The translations under genes and the position numbers were made by a program. Below are positions 20,115 through 29,683 of a stretch of 64,000 bases of DNA, piece by piece. The stretch is from Edaphobacter modestus. Lineage in GTDB: Bacteria; Acidobacteriota; Terriglobia; Terriglobales; Acidobacteriaceae. The stretch spans positions 186,001-250,000 of the forward strand of contig NZ_SHKW01000007.1 of NCBI RefSeq assembly GCF_004217555.1, given 5' to 3'. A model generated the notes under the pieces. It made no database searches and was not told where the DNA came from. It worked only from the letters and a program-made list of their open reading frames with translations. Each line of letters opens with the position of its first letter. Position 1 is the first letter of the stretch.

Positions 20115-20863
20115 GCTGCCCCGTGTTCTCCAAGCGACCGTGCCGCCTTCAGCACATCCTCATATTCGCCAGCTCGCATAACCTCCAGAGGAGACTTCCC
20201 GTCTAGACGGATATTTCCATTAACAAAGAAGGACAATTTCCGCCACTCATCCTGATTGTGAAGTGCTGCCAACACCTCCTCGAGGTGAGGAACAGTACGG
20301 TTTCCTTCGATCTGCCAGGCTGGAAAGACGAACCGGTTTCCAAGCTCGAGCGCCAACAACGTCCCGGCCTTGCGGCGCTTATCTACCGACTGTCTTTGGA
20401 TACCAAGGAGATTGCCTACCTCCTCCGGCCCAAGAACGCCTCCTTCGGCCTCCAGCAGTTCCTTCCGCATTCTCTGCCCACGGAGCTTTGCTTCCGCCAG
20501 AGGGTCCTGTTTCAAAAGCGAATTGAGCACGCTCGGTTGCTGGAGGGCCGAGAGCAGCACTTCCGTGTCTGTGGGGGCTGAGGCTGCTTCTACCAATACC
20601 GATGAATCAAGTGTGGCCAACAAATGGTCAACCGCCCGTGTCGCTCGCGCTTGGAAGATCGCGTGCTCTTTTGTCGCAAACATGCCGACGTTCATCTGGA
20701 TCTCTTTTCTCCACGAGGTGGCATTACCTACAGAGACTCTCTCTGTTTTTGGAGGGATTGCACCGGAGCTCATGAACTTTCCGGACGCCACCGAACGTTT
20801 TAGGCCCTGCCCGGAGGCCCTAATCCCGGCCTTTGGCTTGTTCGCTCTCAGTGTCTTGTCCAT
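20111..20863 (-). CDS. Xre/MbcA-type antitoxin partner of the RES toxin
   Basis: 250 residues from ATG 20863, with an agagg-like ribosome site. A long basic N-terminal extension (about 60 residues) precedes a helical region. Then come a helix-turn-helix-like segment (GPEEVGNLLGIQRQSVDKRR) and the C-terminal toxin-binding domain typical of RES antitoxins (WRKLSFFVNGNIRLDGKSPL, VLKAARSLGEHG). Family knowledge: the antitoxin neutralises RES toxin and autoregulates the operon. It overlaps the toxin gene by 4 nt. The antitoxin looks intact while the toxin is broken, a common decay route. Confidence 0.7.
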   Translation of the reverse strand: MDKTLRANKPKAGIRASGQGLKRSVASGKFMSSGAIPPKTERVSVGNATSWRKEIQMNVGMFATKEHAIFQARATRAVDHLLATLDSSVLVEAASAPTDTEVLLSALQQPSVLNSLLKQDPLAEAKLRGQRMRKELLEAEGGVLGPEEVGNLLGIQRQSVDKRRKAGTLLALELGNRFVFPAWQIEGNRTVPHLEEVLAALHNQDEWRKLSFFVNGNIRLDGKSPLEVMRAGEYEDVLKAARSLGEHGAA

Positions 20864-20986
20864 TTTGGTTTACCTCTTACATGTAATTGTACTCCTCGTA
20901 ATAAGTAAACCTAGTCTGAAACATATGGAAATGCAGCGATGGACTTTTCCGGCCTGCGGCTCTTTCCTGGGCTTCCCCCATTGGGG

Positions 20987-21601
20987 TCACAACCCTAAAT
21001 TGTCGTTCACCGCTACGGCGATCTCCTGATCCGAGCCCAAGTACCTCTCGGTCGTTTGGATGGACGAGTGTCCCAGCAGGAATTTGATCTGCTCGAGATT
21101 CCCGCCATTCTTCCGGCATAATTTGGCACAGGTCCGGCGGAGATCGTGGGCCCGAAGTGCTCGATCCTTTGATCTTGGAGCGGTCCGGGACGGTGAGCAG
21201 CTCCTTGGCCTGCTCCCGTGTGAGCCAGTACCCCACCCTGATTCCCTTCTGGAAGAGGTTGGGCACGCCGGCGAGGTTGGCGGCCTCTTCCGCGCCGATG
21301 ATTCCATTGCGCTACGCCTCGCCGATTAGTTGCGAACGGCAGACAAACGAACGTTCACGGTGGAGGCGCTCAGCTTCTTCTCCAACATGGCGGCACGGTA
21401 CTCCATCAAAAGTGCGCGAGATAACGGTTGCTTTCGCTCCTCGCACAACGCGAAGACCTCATCCAGGGCCTTGGCATAGTTGCGTTTGGAGTGTTCTGAT
21501 ACAACAGAGTTCAGCCATCTCCCGTAGCTCCCGAAATGCAGCAGTGCGATTGAGCTGCGATTCCACCGCTGAAGGGATTAAGGCCAGGGATTCTGTCATA
21601 T
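20987..21601 (-). pseudogene. Tyrosine recombinase, internally deleted and frameshifted
   Basis: In pieces on the minus strand: NSVVSEHSKRNYAKALDEVF and RAAMLEKKLSASTVNVRLSA (SAM-like N-terminal domain); EEAANLAGVPNLFQ; then WLTREQAKELLTVPDRSKIKG. After that about 130 codons are missing, and it resumes with the box-II region (AHDLRRTCAKLCRKNGG) and KFLLGHSSIQTTERYL, which contains the Tyr nucleophile. The C-terminus matches the recombinase at 57882-58616 almost residue for residue. The box-I Arg region is lost, so it cannot be active. Confidence 0.78.
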
Positions 21602-21740
21602 GAGCACGTCGGTTGGTTTCAATTTATGGCGACCAAGCGTGCTAAAGGGCAAATGAGTGTTCAAGATCCAATTTGGCAATGGGCCATTGCCAAATTGACC
21701 GGACCTGACGATCCATCGTTTCCCACTGACACGGAACGCT

Positions 21741-22062
21741 TTATTCCACATCGGGCACTTCCTTCCGCAAGGCTTCTATCTCCGACCGTAGCTTGTGGAC
21801 GACCTCCTGTAGGTCCTCTACCGTGGGAAGTTCCTCACGCATGGGCGCCGGTAGCTCGCGGGTCACGCGATACGTTGAGACGCCGATCGGCTGATTGATG
21901 GTCTCAAGAGCGAATTCCACGATGGGACCGCTCCGGCTCTCGCAAAGGAGAACTCCGATGCTCGGCCCTTCGACTGGCGTTCGCATCGTGCCGTTCACCG
22001 CAAGGTAGAAGCCAAGCTTGCCGGCATGTTCTGGCTGGAAAGCCCCCACTTTCAGCTCGATG
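21741..22062 (-). pseudogene. DUF1016 (YhcG) nuclease, C-terminal fragment
   Basis: It reads IELKVGAFQPEHAGKLGFYL, then GPSIGVLLCESRSGPIVEFA and INQPIGVSTYRV, the end of the PD-(D/E)XK nuclease domain of the DUF1016 family (lysine of the ELKVG motif present). It has no natural start. It lies head-to-head with the N-terminal part of a DUF1016 gene on the other strand, with the break at about 22060, as if one gene had been split by an inversion. Confidence 0.72.
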
Positions 22063-22838
22063 GCGGTTGTCGTTGCCGATCTTCGTGCAAGGCTTGAATT
22101 GGTGCAAAAAAGCCTCCAACTCCCCTCCGGCTACACCGAACTCCTCCAGGAGCTCAAAACACGCATCCGTGGTGCCCAGGTCCGGGCCGCCTTCGCCGTT
22201 ACCCGGGAGTTGGTGCTACTGTACTGGTCGATCGGCCAGGAGATCAGCCGGAGATTCGACCGGGAAGACTGGGGCGGAAAGATCATCGACCGGCTATCAA
22301 AGGACCTGCAGGCCGAGTTTCCGGGTGTCGAGGGCTTCAGTCCCCGTAACCTTCGTTATATGAGGACTTCGCGGAGGCTTGGCCGGACCAGCCAATTTTG
22401 CAGCAGCTTGCTGCAAAATTGCCGTGGGGTCACCACATGGTCCTCCTCGACCGCGTGAAGGAGGGCGAGGCTAGGGAATGGTATCTCCGCGGCGCCCTGC
22501 AGAACGGCTGGAGCCGGAATGTCCTAGTCCACATGATCTCCGGCCAACTTCACGAGAGGGAAGGAAAGGCACTGACCAACTTCCACCGAGAGCTGCCCAC
22601 TCCAGAGTCCGATCTGGCGGAGCAGACCCTCAAAGATCCCTACAACTTCGATTTTCTGACTGTGACGGCGGCGGCGAAGGAGCGGGAGATCGAGCGGGGT
22701 CTCTTGACCCATCTTCGCGACCTTCTCCTTCGTGGGGAGCCAAGTCCCGTTAGTAGTGGACGGCCCAGACCTTCTACATCGATCTGCTCTTCTACCATGT
22801 CCGACTGCACCGATAGATATTTCGTGTTCGATAGATAA
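22060..22838 (+). pseudogene. DUF1016 (YhcG) nuclease, N-terminal and central part, frameshifted
   Basis: The first frame has LQELKTRIRGAQVRAAFAVT and LYWSIGQEISRRF (DUF1016 N-terminal helical domain), then FSPRNLRYMR. It leaves frame near 22385-22420, where a 13-bp inverted repeat occurs. The second frame then gives AKLPWGHHMVLLDRVKEGEA, RNVLVHMISGQLHEREGKAL and DPYNFDFLTV. Another shift near 22735 moves VGSQVPLVVDG and IDLLFYHVRLHR (nuclease core) out of frame. The C-terminus is on the opposite strand at 21741-22062. Family role: a Holliday-junction-associated or defence nuclease; not functional here. Confidence 0.75.
22393..22421. repeat. Palindrome inside DUF1016 pseudogene
   Basis: The perfect 13-bp inverted repeat caattttgcagca / tgctgcaaaattg has a 3-nt centre (gct). 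It lies between the DUF1016 N-terminal domain and the KLPWGH block. Similar palindromes occur at the equivalent site in the DUF1016 sequences at 23952-23983 and 57434-57509. Confidence 0.8.
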
Positions 22839-22991
22839 AGATTTACTGGTAAATTGGGCGGACGGCAAGGCGTCTTTTGCGATCGAAACACTATCCATAT
22901 ATCTATTCAGGAAAGTATGCGGGCGTGTTCTTGAGCGATCGCATCTTAATAGATCATGTCAGTTAAATACGGCCGCTGGGAGAAGGATGGA

Positions 22992-23873
22992 ATGGTTCAC
23001 TACTCGAGGCGTCATTTCCTAAAAACCGGGCTCATCGCGGGCGCGCTTGTCGGCACCGGAGAGATGCCGCTTAGAGCAGATCGCAAAACGGCAACGGATT
23101 GGGTCACCCTGGGAAGATCCAACGTAAAGGTGACTCGGCTCGCGTTTGGGACAGGAAGTTTTAGCGGCCAAGTACAGCGAGATCTTGGACAAGCTCAGTT
23201 CACGAGGCTGGTACGTTACGCCCACGAGCGCGGCATTCGGTTTTTCGAGACTGCTGAATCGTACGGGGAGATGCACAGAATGCTTGGGGTGGCTTTGAAG
23301 GGGGTTCCGCGAGACAGTTATCAGCTTATGTCGAAGGTGACTACACGTGAAGGCGTGGACCCACAAAAGAAAATCGACGAGTTGCGAAAACTCGCGAATA
23401 CCGAATATTTCGACGTGATGTTACTTCACTGGCAGCACACTGCGACATGGCCAACAGATACTAGCCGATGGCAAGATGGAATTCTCGATGCTCAATTGAA
23501 AACGGCTGTGGTCAGCCACGGCGCGTCGGTTCACGGTCTTCCTGCATTACGCAAAGTCCCGGGAAACAAGTGGCTCGACATCGCGATGATCCGGGTGAAT
23601 CATAATGGCACCAGGATGGATGCGGAGGACTACAACACGAACGGCCTGGGCAATGTGAACGAAGTCGTTAGGCATGTAAAGCAGGTTCAAAAAGAAGGTA
23701 TGGGCGTAGTCAGCATGAAACTAGTGGGCGAGGGTACATTCGATCGGGAGGACCGTCAAGCAGCGATGAGATTTGCTTTTAGGAACGCCGGTGTCGACTG
23801 CGTCACGGTTGGCTATAAGAACACAGCCGAGATCGACGAAGCAATCGAGAACCTGAATCTCGCACTCGTATAG
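22992..23873 (+). CDS. Tat-exported aldo/keto reductase
   Basis: 293 residues from ATG 22992, which has agaagg 5 nt upstream and places the twin-arginine motif (SRRHFLKTG) at the N-terminus; a 12-codon longer start is possible. The barrel shows aldo/keto reductase features: GRSNVKVTRLAFGTGSF, the catalytic Asp/Tyr region (FFETAESYG), a Lys in LMSKV and a His in MLLHWQH. These give the Asp-Tyr-Lys-His tetrad, with NAD(P)H as hydride donor. Extracytoplasmic reductases of this kind recur in Acidobacteria beside sugar-degradation genes. It looks intact among broken neighbours. Confidence 0.85.
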   Translation: MVHYSRRHFLKTGLIAGALVGTGEMPLRADRKTATDWVTLGRSNVKVTRLAFGTGSFSGQVQRDLGQAQFTRLVRYAHERGIRFFETAESYGEMHRMLGVALKGVPRDSYQLMSKVTTREGVDPQKKIDELRKLANTEYFDVMLLHWQHTATWPTDTSRWQDGILDAQLKTAVVSHGASVHGLPALRKVPGNKWLDIAMIRVNHNGTRMDAEDYNTNGLGNVNEVVRHVKQVQKEGMGVVSMKLVGEGTFDREDRQAAMRFAFRNAGVDCVTVGYKNTAEIDEAIENLNLALV

Positions 23874-23940
23874 CAGACGGGTTTGCCTAGCTCTGCTTCG
23901 ACTTGTTCATACGCTTAGTCCTTACGTGCGTTCCTTGCGG

Positions 23941-24165
23941 TCCCCTGGTCAGACGAAACAAATGTGCAGCAGCCTTGCTGCACATTTGTCCGGGGCTACC
24001 ATCCGGGGCTACCATATGGTCTGCCGGACCGTATCAAGGAGCCCACTCAGAGGGAATGGGTACGCGGCCCGCTCTCGAGTCTGGCTGAAGCCGCAACAAT
24101 TCCTGGTTCTCCAGATCAAGAGTGGTCTGCACGAGAGGGAAGTGAAGGCGCTTACTAACTCTGAG
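23941..24165 (+). pseudogene. DUF1016 central fragment with palindrome
   Basis: Scraps in two frames read GYHMV, then LPDRIKEPTQREWV, then VLQIKSGLHEREVKALTNS. This is the middle of a DUF1016 protein (compare LLDRVKEGEAREW and GQLHEREGKAL at 22.4 kb). A 14-bp perfect inverted repeat (acaaatgtgcagca, 4-nt centre) stands at 23952-23983. Nothing of the N-terminal or nuclease parts is present. Confidence 0.6.
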
Positions 24166-24234
24166 AGTCAATGCGAATACGCCCAGCTATTCCCTTTCCT
24201 TGGAAATCATCCTAAACTCTTCCAAGGAGCGACG

Positions 24235-24834
24235 ATGCCAAGACCCATCTCATGGCTTGCTCGACTACACGAAATCCGACGAGCCGTCGCCTTGTCCGTC
24301 CGTTCCCACTATGAGCGTAAGGACATCGAGTCGCTCTTCCACGTACAGCCCCGCACCGCGCAACTCTTACTGGAGATGCTGCCAACCACAGCCATCGGCC
24401 GGTCGCGGCTCGTGGAACGGCAAGTACTTGCTGACTTCCTCGATCGCATCCATAAGGCGGATGATCCTTCTGCGGAACTGGATCTCATCCGTGCCCAGGG
24501 CGGGGGAGTCTCACGCAAGAAGTTCCGCACCCTCGTTCGCCGTGATGTTGAACCAATACAGGTCGATTCCCTGCCCGCAAATATCGAATTCATTCCCGGA
24601 CAGATGAGTGTGAGCTTTCGCACGATCGAGGATCTCGCCCAGTCAATGTATAGCCTCGCTCGCGCGATCGAGACGGACGGCGACGAGTTGGCAAGGAGAT
24701 ACGAGGTTCAAGAGATCGCAGATGACGGCAGACCTAATCGATCCGAGATCGAGGCTATGCTGCAGGAGCTTTCCAATCTGGAGGCCACTCGCAGCAGGGG
24801 TGCTACTCCCCTGCCGCATCCAACAGCTTCGTAA
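24235..24834 (+). CDS. Conserved-looking hypothetical protein, possible HTH
   Basis: 199 residues; ATG 24235 has a strong ribosome site (aaggagcgac). I do not recognise the family. The N-terminal ~60 residues are basic and helical, and ERKDIESLFHVQPRTAQLLL resembles a helix-turn-helix. The middle (VERQVLADFLDRIHKADDPS) and C-terminus (GELARRYEVQEIADDGRPNR-like, IEAMLQELSNLEATR) look helical. There is no signal or membrane segment. It stands alone between a DUF1016 scrap and a long gene-free region. It is intact, unlike its neighbours. Confidence 0.6.
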   Translation: MPRPISWLARLHEIRRAVALSVRSHYERKDIESLFHVQPRTAQLLLEMLPTTAIGRSRLVERQVLADFLDRIHKADDPSAELDLIRAQGGGVSRKKFRTLVRRDVEPIQVDSLPANIEFIPGQMSVSFRTIEDLAQSMYSLARAIETDGDELARRYEVQEIADDGRPNRSEIEAMLQELSNLEATRSRGATPLPHPTAS

Positions 24835-25847
24835 TGGCGTCCTGATAGATCGGTTTCTATCGATCAGTGTAGCCGAGCCTCCGCTTTAGAACCTTCAGTT
24901 CTGGCAGATGCGGCGATATTTGTCTCTTCGCGGCGTGTCGTCGATATCGCAAGTTGCATTCTCAGCCTCAGCAAGCCAACAACACCAAAGCTGACAAAAA
25001 GGAAAGCTGAGCTGTCTTTCCGCAATAAGCAGTGAACTGCCGCTCCGCCGGTATTACCTCGTATGTTATCGACGAAAACGCACATCATATATAGCTATAG
25101 CCGGATCTCTCCATCGCCTCCGGAAAAGCCCCATTGGATCTCCTCCGGCCCCTTGCTTGAACGTAATCCTTTAGTTGCAATATTACTTGTATCTTATTGT
25201 GAATATTAGCTATAAGTTCATTCGTATTTATGATCAGGACGGAAAACACAAGACGAACTTCGCTTCCCGTCCCCCACTGTCCCCGGTGCCTGCGGCAGCG
25301 AGGCTCGCCGCTCGCCATGCCAATCGCATACGGCTGCTTGCTGACTGAGACCTGTTTGTCGAGTATTTAGGACGGCTTCCGATCGGGCGTTGAACGTCGA
25401 GTAGGTTATCTTTGGAGTCTTGGACCACGCCGGAATTAGGCCTCAGAGCATCAGCTATATCTGCCGCTTCCCTTCGTCGTCCTTGACGATCACTGACTGG
25501 CTCGAATGCGGAGTCAGGTTGAATGTCAGAGGAAGTTGGGGACCTTCCCGGACCTGTAAATATTCGGTGAGCGTCTGCTTGCCCCAGGATCTCTCGTATC
25601 GACCACACATCCCTTGCCCTCCTATTCCCGCGGGATGAACTGATAATTTCTGCGCGCGTCAGCCCAGCTGCGCGGCGATGCCCGCTCTGATTCTCGTCGA
25701 CTCTTTACCGTCAAGGCCAACCTGAAAAAACCATCTCTCTCCTATTGGGGAAATTTTGGAGATTCTGGTCCTCAAAGGGATGGATCTTGCTGCAGGTCGT
25801 TAAGATCTGGCAATTCATTAGACTGATCCATTTGCTTGCACTCGTTG
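24835..25847. other. Long gene-free region
   Basis: About 1 kb with only short overlapping frames on both strands and no recognisable motif. Composition is uneven, with AT-rich patches near 25070-25240. A minus-strand 124-codon frame at 25234-25608 has no features I can support. Probably remnants of lost genes. Confidence 0.4.
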
Positions 25848-26297
25848 TTAGTTTGTCGAGTATGGCGTGAGGCCGGCGAACAGCTCATCCAGGCTGACCC
25901 AGATTCCCGCCCTTGGAACTTCAAGGGTATGTGCCGAGGTCCATAGATTCTTTCACACACCACTGTCCACTTCGAGTTTTGGGGTCGATGATGCAGACAG
26001 TGTGGACTCCCATATCACGGTAGTCGGCCGCACGTGCCTTCGTGTCACTGTAGCTGTCGTCCGGTGACAGAATCTCGACCACAAGAACCTTGGGGCTCAA
26101 CAAATACATCAGGATGCATCTTGGGGAGCACCAAGGCGAGATCGGATCCAAACCATGCTGCTAAAGGCGCCTGAAGGCGCGCGTGCTCATACTTGCCCAC
26201 GTTTCTCTCCACCAGTTCGCCGTCGACATAGTCCCGATCGGGCCGGTAGCTCGTACGCAGGGTATTCCGTCATCGTAATGTGAACTGACGTCGCCAT
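25848..26297 (-). pseudogene. Uma2-family (DUF820) endonuclease, frameshifted and internally deleted
   Basis: Pieces in order on the minus strand: MATSVHITMTEYPA; then, after a shift, YRPDRDYVDGELVERNVGKY and ARLQAPLAAWFGS; DVFVEPQ; then SPKVLVVEILSPDDSYSDT and ARAADYRDMGVHTVCIIDP, the D-ExK-like nuclease core; and, after another shift, LEVPRAGIWVSLDELFAG with the natural stop at 25848. Segments between DVFVEP and SPKVLVVEIL are missing compared with full-length Uma2 proteins (about 190 residues). Confidence 0.72.
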
Positions 26298-26434
26298 AAA
26301 GCACCCCGAGTCTAGCACTGAATAGATTAGACAGAGCACACATATTTTCAAGTAGTTAGCTGTAAAACCTCAACCTTATCATGTCTCCTTTTAGGTTAAA
26401 TATTAGCCATAACAAGCTGAATTAGTTCCACTTA

Positions 26435-26722
26435 TTATCCAAACAAATGCGGGATCGCTCCCGGCTCCTCATCTTCCAGAATCGTCGCTAGGATCGGGTT
26501 GAGAGCTTGGATTAGCAACTGGGTCTGCTCTATCCCTTTGATCTTTGCGGCTTTCTTGAGACGCCGCTTGAAAGCAACTGGCGATCTGAATGAAGTCGTA
26601 ACCAGCACAGGATTTCGAGGCTTCATCGGTAGAGCCTCTTCTGCCGCGATTGAGTCAAGGACTAGGGTCGTAAAGTCCACAGCCAGCTGTTGTCTATTCT
26701 CCGCCATTGCTGCACTATACAC
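26435..26722 (-). CDS. Small hypothetical protein, possibly ribbon-helix-helix
   Basis: 95 residues (an internal ATG at 26707 is also possible). The centre reads PVLVTTSFRSPVAFKRRLKK, then AAKIKGIEQTQLLIQALNPI. A short strand followed by two basic helices is the pattern of a ribbon-helix-helix DNA-binding domain. I do not recognise a specific family. The upstream region contains several gtac-centred short palindromes (around 26745-26850) that could be operators. It may be an orphan antitoxin or regulator; this is inference. Confidence 0.4.
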   Translation of the reverse strand: MYSAAMAENRQQLAVDFTTLVLDSIAAEEALPMKPRNPVLVTTSFRSPVAFKRRLKKAAKIKGIEQTQLLIQALNPILATILEDEEPGAIPHLFG

Positions 26723-27180
26723 CGATTCGGGCGCAATGATAAGTACAATACATACAGCCCAGCTGTACAGCTAACTTCTCAAACTCGCGGCTATCAGCAA
26801 GAAACCAATTCCATGAAATAAGCACTGGAGCTGTACAGCGTGTATGTACACTTCTAACGCGGTTATAGGTTAGGTATGCGGTATAACTAACTAATTTATA
26901 TACGTTTACTGTGTAGGTCCTTGATCGAATTAGTCGAGGAGAAAGTGTGTTTCACTTCCCTACCTCGAATACACGCGGCAAACCAATTATCCAACTATGG
27001 TCGTACCACTTGTGGCGGGGTATGTATATTTATTCGCTGGAAATGTATAGAGTCTCCGCTGTGGAATTCCTGTGTGCCACTGTGGATCGGCACAGCATTC
27101 GATCGGGCCTGTTATTCACCGACCTTGCCTCAACATGAAGATTTATGCGCTAAATGAATGATTACATTAGACTTGTATTG
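26723..27180. other. AT-rich gene-free region
   Basis: About 460 bp, markedly AT-rich compared with the flanks, with repeated tgta/taca-rich short palindromes (for example cagctgtacagct near 26760 and gtgtatgtacac near 26840). No supported gene. It lies between the small hypothetical gene and the repeats that precede the transposon. Confidence 0.4.
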
Positions 27181-27273
27181 ACCGCAGTTCCGCGTAGGAG
27201 TTTGCACAGGTTTGAAGTCAATTCCCTGCCCAGACCGCAGTTCCCGGTAAAACCTAACCGCAGTTCCGCGTAG
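27181..27273. repeat. Three copies of an accgcagttccgcgtag motif
   Basis: The motif accgcagttccgcgtag is seen at 27181-27197 and 27257-27273, with a diverged copy (accgcagttcccggta) at 27234-27249. All are in the same orientation. They sit just outside the left end of the TniA/TniB-like transposon. Clustered same-strand repeats like this are typical of transposase-binding sites at the end of another Mu/Tn7/IS21-like element, whose genes are not here. Confidence 0.65.
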
Positions 27274-27339
27274 CCTATATGTAGCTTTCGGAATTATTTG
27301 GCGTAGTGTTTCGGAATTATATGGCGTAATGTCTTTGAC

Positions 27340-28791
27340 ATGCGAGAACTTGGCGAAGTGCCTGAGGAAACTCGGGAGCTTGCGATGTCACGGTTTCGGT
27401 TGATTCAGCCACATCTCGAGAAGAATCAGCCCCTGCAAACCGTAGCAGCTGACGGAAAGGTACCGTTCCGGACTGCGCAGCGGTGGGTGAGCCAATACCG
27501 CAAATTCGGATTGATAGCGCTTGTACGCAAGACAAGGGCTGACCGTGGTGCCCGCAGGGTGATCTCGCCGAAACTTAAGGCAGCCATAGAAGCGCTCGCC
27601 TTGAAGAGTCCTCCTCTACCGGTCCGGTCAATCTGGCGACAGATTCGGCAATTTGCGGAGACAATCGGTGAGCCCCCACCTCGCTACGGACTCGTTTACG
27701 ATCTCATCCGTGAAATCCCAGTTGGACTGCTTACCCTCGCCCACCGTGGAGGAAAGACGTACAGCGAAAAATTCGACCTGGTTCACCGACGGGAAGCGCC
27801 GCGACCAAACGCTATCTGGCAAGCCGATCATGCACAATTGGGGATCCGCCTGGTAAGAGAGGCTGGTCAGATCGCCAAGCCCTGGTTGACCGTCGTCATC
27901 GATGACTATAGTCGGGCTGTTGCTGGATACTTCCTCGGCTTTGATTCTCCCTCCTCGACACGAACCGCTCTCGCCCTTCGACAAGCGATCTGGCGAAAGG
28001 GCCATCCACATTGGCAGGTATGCGGCATCCCCGATGTGCTTTATACGGACAATGGCTCGGACTTCAAATCAAAGCACATCGAGCAGGTCGCTGTCGATCT
28101 CAAGATCCAGCTCGTGTTCTCAACACCAGGGAAGCCGCAAGGGCGTGGCCGCATCGAGCGCTTCTTCCGAACCGTCAACGAAATGTTTCTTTGCGAGCTT
28201 GACGGATTCGGAAAGAAAAGGCGACGCAAACCAAACCTCTCCATTGAGCAACTTGACGAACTCTTCCGGATATTCCTTTTTGAGACCTACCATCGACAAC
28301 CCAGCACTGCTGCAAGGACGGCTCCCTCGGTGCGCTGGGAGGAAGGTGGATTTCTGCCTCGCATGCCCGAGTCTCTCGAACAGCTTGATTTGCTGCTCAT
28401 GCAAGCGGTGAGCGCTCGGAAGGTGCGTCGCGATGGCATTTACCTTCACGGTCTGCGGTATCTTTCCTTGGTTCTGGCCGCGTACGTGGGTGAAGATGTG
28501 ACCGTTCGGTACGATCCCCGTGACATGGGAGAGATTCGTGTTTTCTACAAGGATCGCTTTCTTTGTTCTGCGGTTTCCGCGGAGCTGGCAGGAGAGACCA
28601 TTTCTCTCCGAGACATCACTCGAGCGCGCGACCAGCGTCGTCGCGAACTCAAAACGATCCTCCACGATCGGCAACGGGTCGTCGATTCGCTTCTGCAATT
28701 AAAAAAAGGGACGAGTTCTGAGGAGATCCATGCAAAAGCAGCCGCCGCACCCCCATCCAAAGTCCGCATCAAAAGGTACCGCAACGAGTGA
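27340..28791 (+). CDS. Mu/TniA-type DDE transposase
   Basis: 483 residues. N-terminal helix-turn-helix region (MSRFRLIQPHLEKNQPLQTV, VPFRTAQRWVSQYRKFG). Integrase core with Asp in IWQADHAQL, Asp in VLYTDNGSDF and Glu in GRGRIERFFRT, forming the DDE triad. Then the Mu-transposase beta-barrel C-terminal domain (GLRYLSLVLAAYVGEDVTVR, DMGEIRVFYKDRFLC) and a basic tail. It would work with the downstream ATPase, which in this family selects target DNA. The ATG is 11 nt after the inner end repeat, so the ends may also be the operator. The gene overlaps the ATPase by 62 nt. It looks intact. Confidence 0.88.
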   Translation: MRELGEVPEETRELAMSRFRLIQPHLEKNQPLQTVAADGKVPFRTAQRWVSQYRKFGLIALVRKTRADRGARRVISPKLKAAIEALALKSPPLPVRSIWRQIRQFAETIGEPPPRYGLVYDLIREIPVGLLTLAHRGGKTYSEKFDLVHRREAPRPNAIWQADHAQLGIRLVREAGQIAKPWLTVVIDDYSRAVAGYFLGFDSPSSTRTALALRQAIWRKGHPHWQVCGIPDVLYTDNGSDFKSKHIEQVAVDLKIQLVFSTPGKPQGRGRIERFFRTVNEMFLCELDGFGKKRRRKPNLSIEQLDELFRIFLFETYHRQPSTAARTAPSVRWEEGGFLPRMPESLEQLDLLLMQAVSARKVRRDGIYLHGLRYLSLVLAAYVGEDVTVRYDPRDMGEIRVFYKDRFLCSAVSAELAGETISLRDITRARDQRRRELKTILHDRQRVVDSLLQLKKGTSSEEIHAKAAAAPPSKVRIKRYRNE

Positions 28792-29683
28792 CGGCGTATT
28801 CGTCGAGACCATTGAACACCGCAGATTTGTCGAATTTTGCGATGCATGCCGCAATTTTCGCTACATCGGTCTGTGCTACGGGCCCCCAGGTATTGGCAAA
28901 ACTCTCTCTGCTGTTCGCTACAGTCGCGCGGATCAAATTCAACCAAGAGATGCGTGGACAAATGAAGTGAAAGACAATCGTCCAACAGTGCTCTACACGA
29001 CCTCTGTGGTCAATACCCCCTCCAGGGTCGCCATCGACATCTCGATGGCGAAAGAGCGAGTCAGAAACATCCTCCTGGATCCAATCCTGCAAGAAGCCAG
29101 GATTGTTCTTGACGAGATCAGACTCAAAGACGAGAAAAGACGAAGGGACATCATAGACAAACCGGGTTGCTCTCCGGAGAACCTCCTGCAGTCGATCCCA
29201 CCTACTTTGAGACATACAAGCACTATCAAGCGAGACAGCGAGCGGTCTCGGACCCGACAACTTTGATCCTGGTGGATGAGGCTGATCGCCTCCACATGAA
29301 TAGTCTCGAACAGATGCGATCGATCTTCGATCAGGGTACCGCCGGTGGTGCTGATCGGCATGCCGGGCATCGAAAAGCGTATCGCCCGCTTTCCTCAGTT
29401 CTATTCCCGCATCGGATTCGTCCACGAATTTCGGCCTCTGGATGCAAACCAGGTCCAGGAACTCCTTGCGCGGTGCTGGGCGCCGGCGGGTATCAAGCTC
29501 CCTGATGGGCCGCTCTCCCCAGAAGTTGTCGCAAGCCTCATACGCATGACCGGAGGAAACTTCAGGCTGCTGACCCGACTTCTAACGCAGATCGAACGAG
29601 TTCTCAGTGTGAATGACCTTCACCATGTCTCTGTCGAGGTCGTTGAAGCGGCACGGGACAGTCTGGTGATCGGGACAAACTGA
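28730..29683 (+). pseudogene. TniB-like AAA+ transposition ATPase in three frames
   Basis: The N-terminal frame (28730-29266) has FRYIGLCYGPPGIGKTLSAV, with Walker A GPPGIGKT. Near 29165-29200 the sense moves to another frame with VDPTYFETYKHYQARQR and the Walker B TTLILVDEADRL. Near 29335-29345 it moves back, giving VLIGMPGIEKRIARFPQFYS and GGNFRLLTRLLTQIERVL to the TGA at 29681-29683. Two compensating one-base shifts separate it from an intact ~317-residue ATPase. Sequencing error, true decay or recoding cannot be told apart here. Without a full ATPase the transposon would be non-autonomous. Confidence 0.78.

Noticed and set aside
21060..21603. Plus-strand frames near 21.1-21.6 kb
   Set aside because: They are antisense to the decayed tyrosine recombinase, whose conserved boxes are clear on the minus strand.
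25234..25608. 124-codon minus-strand frame in the gene-free region
   Set aside because: No recognisable motif, no good start, atypical composition.
27181..27273. Repeats considered as a CRISPR array
   Set aside because: Only three copies, unequal spacing, one diverged, no cas genes; fits transposon end repeats better.
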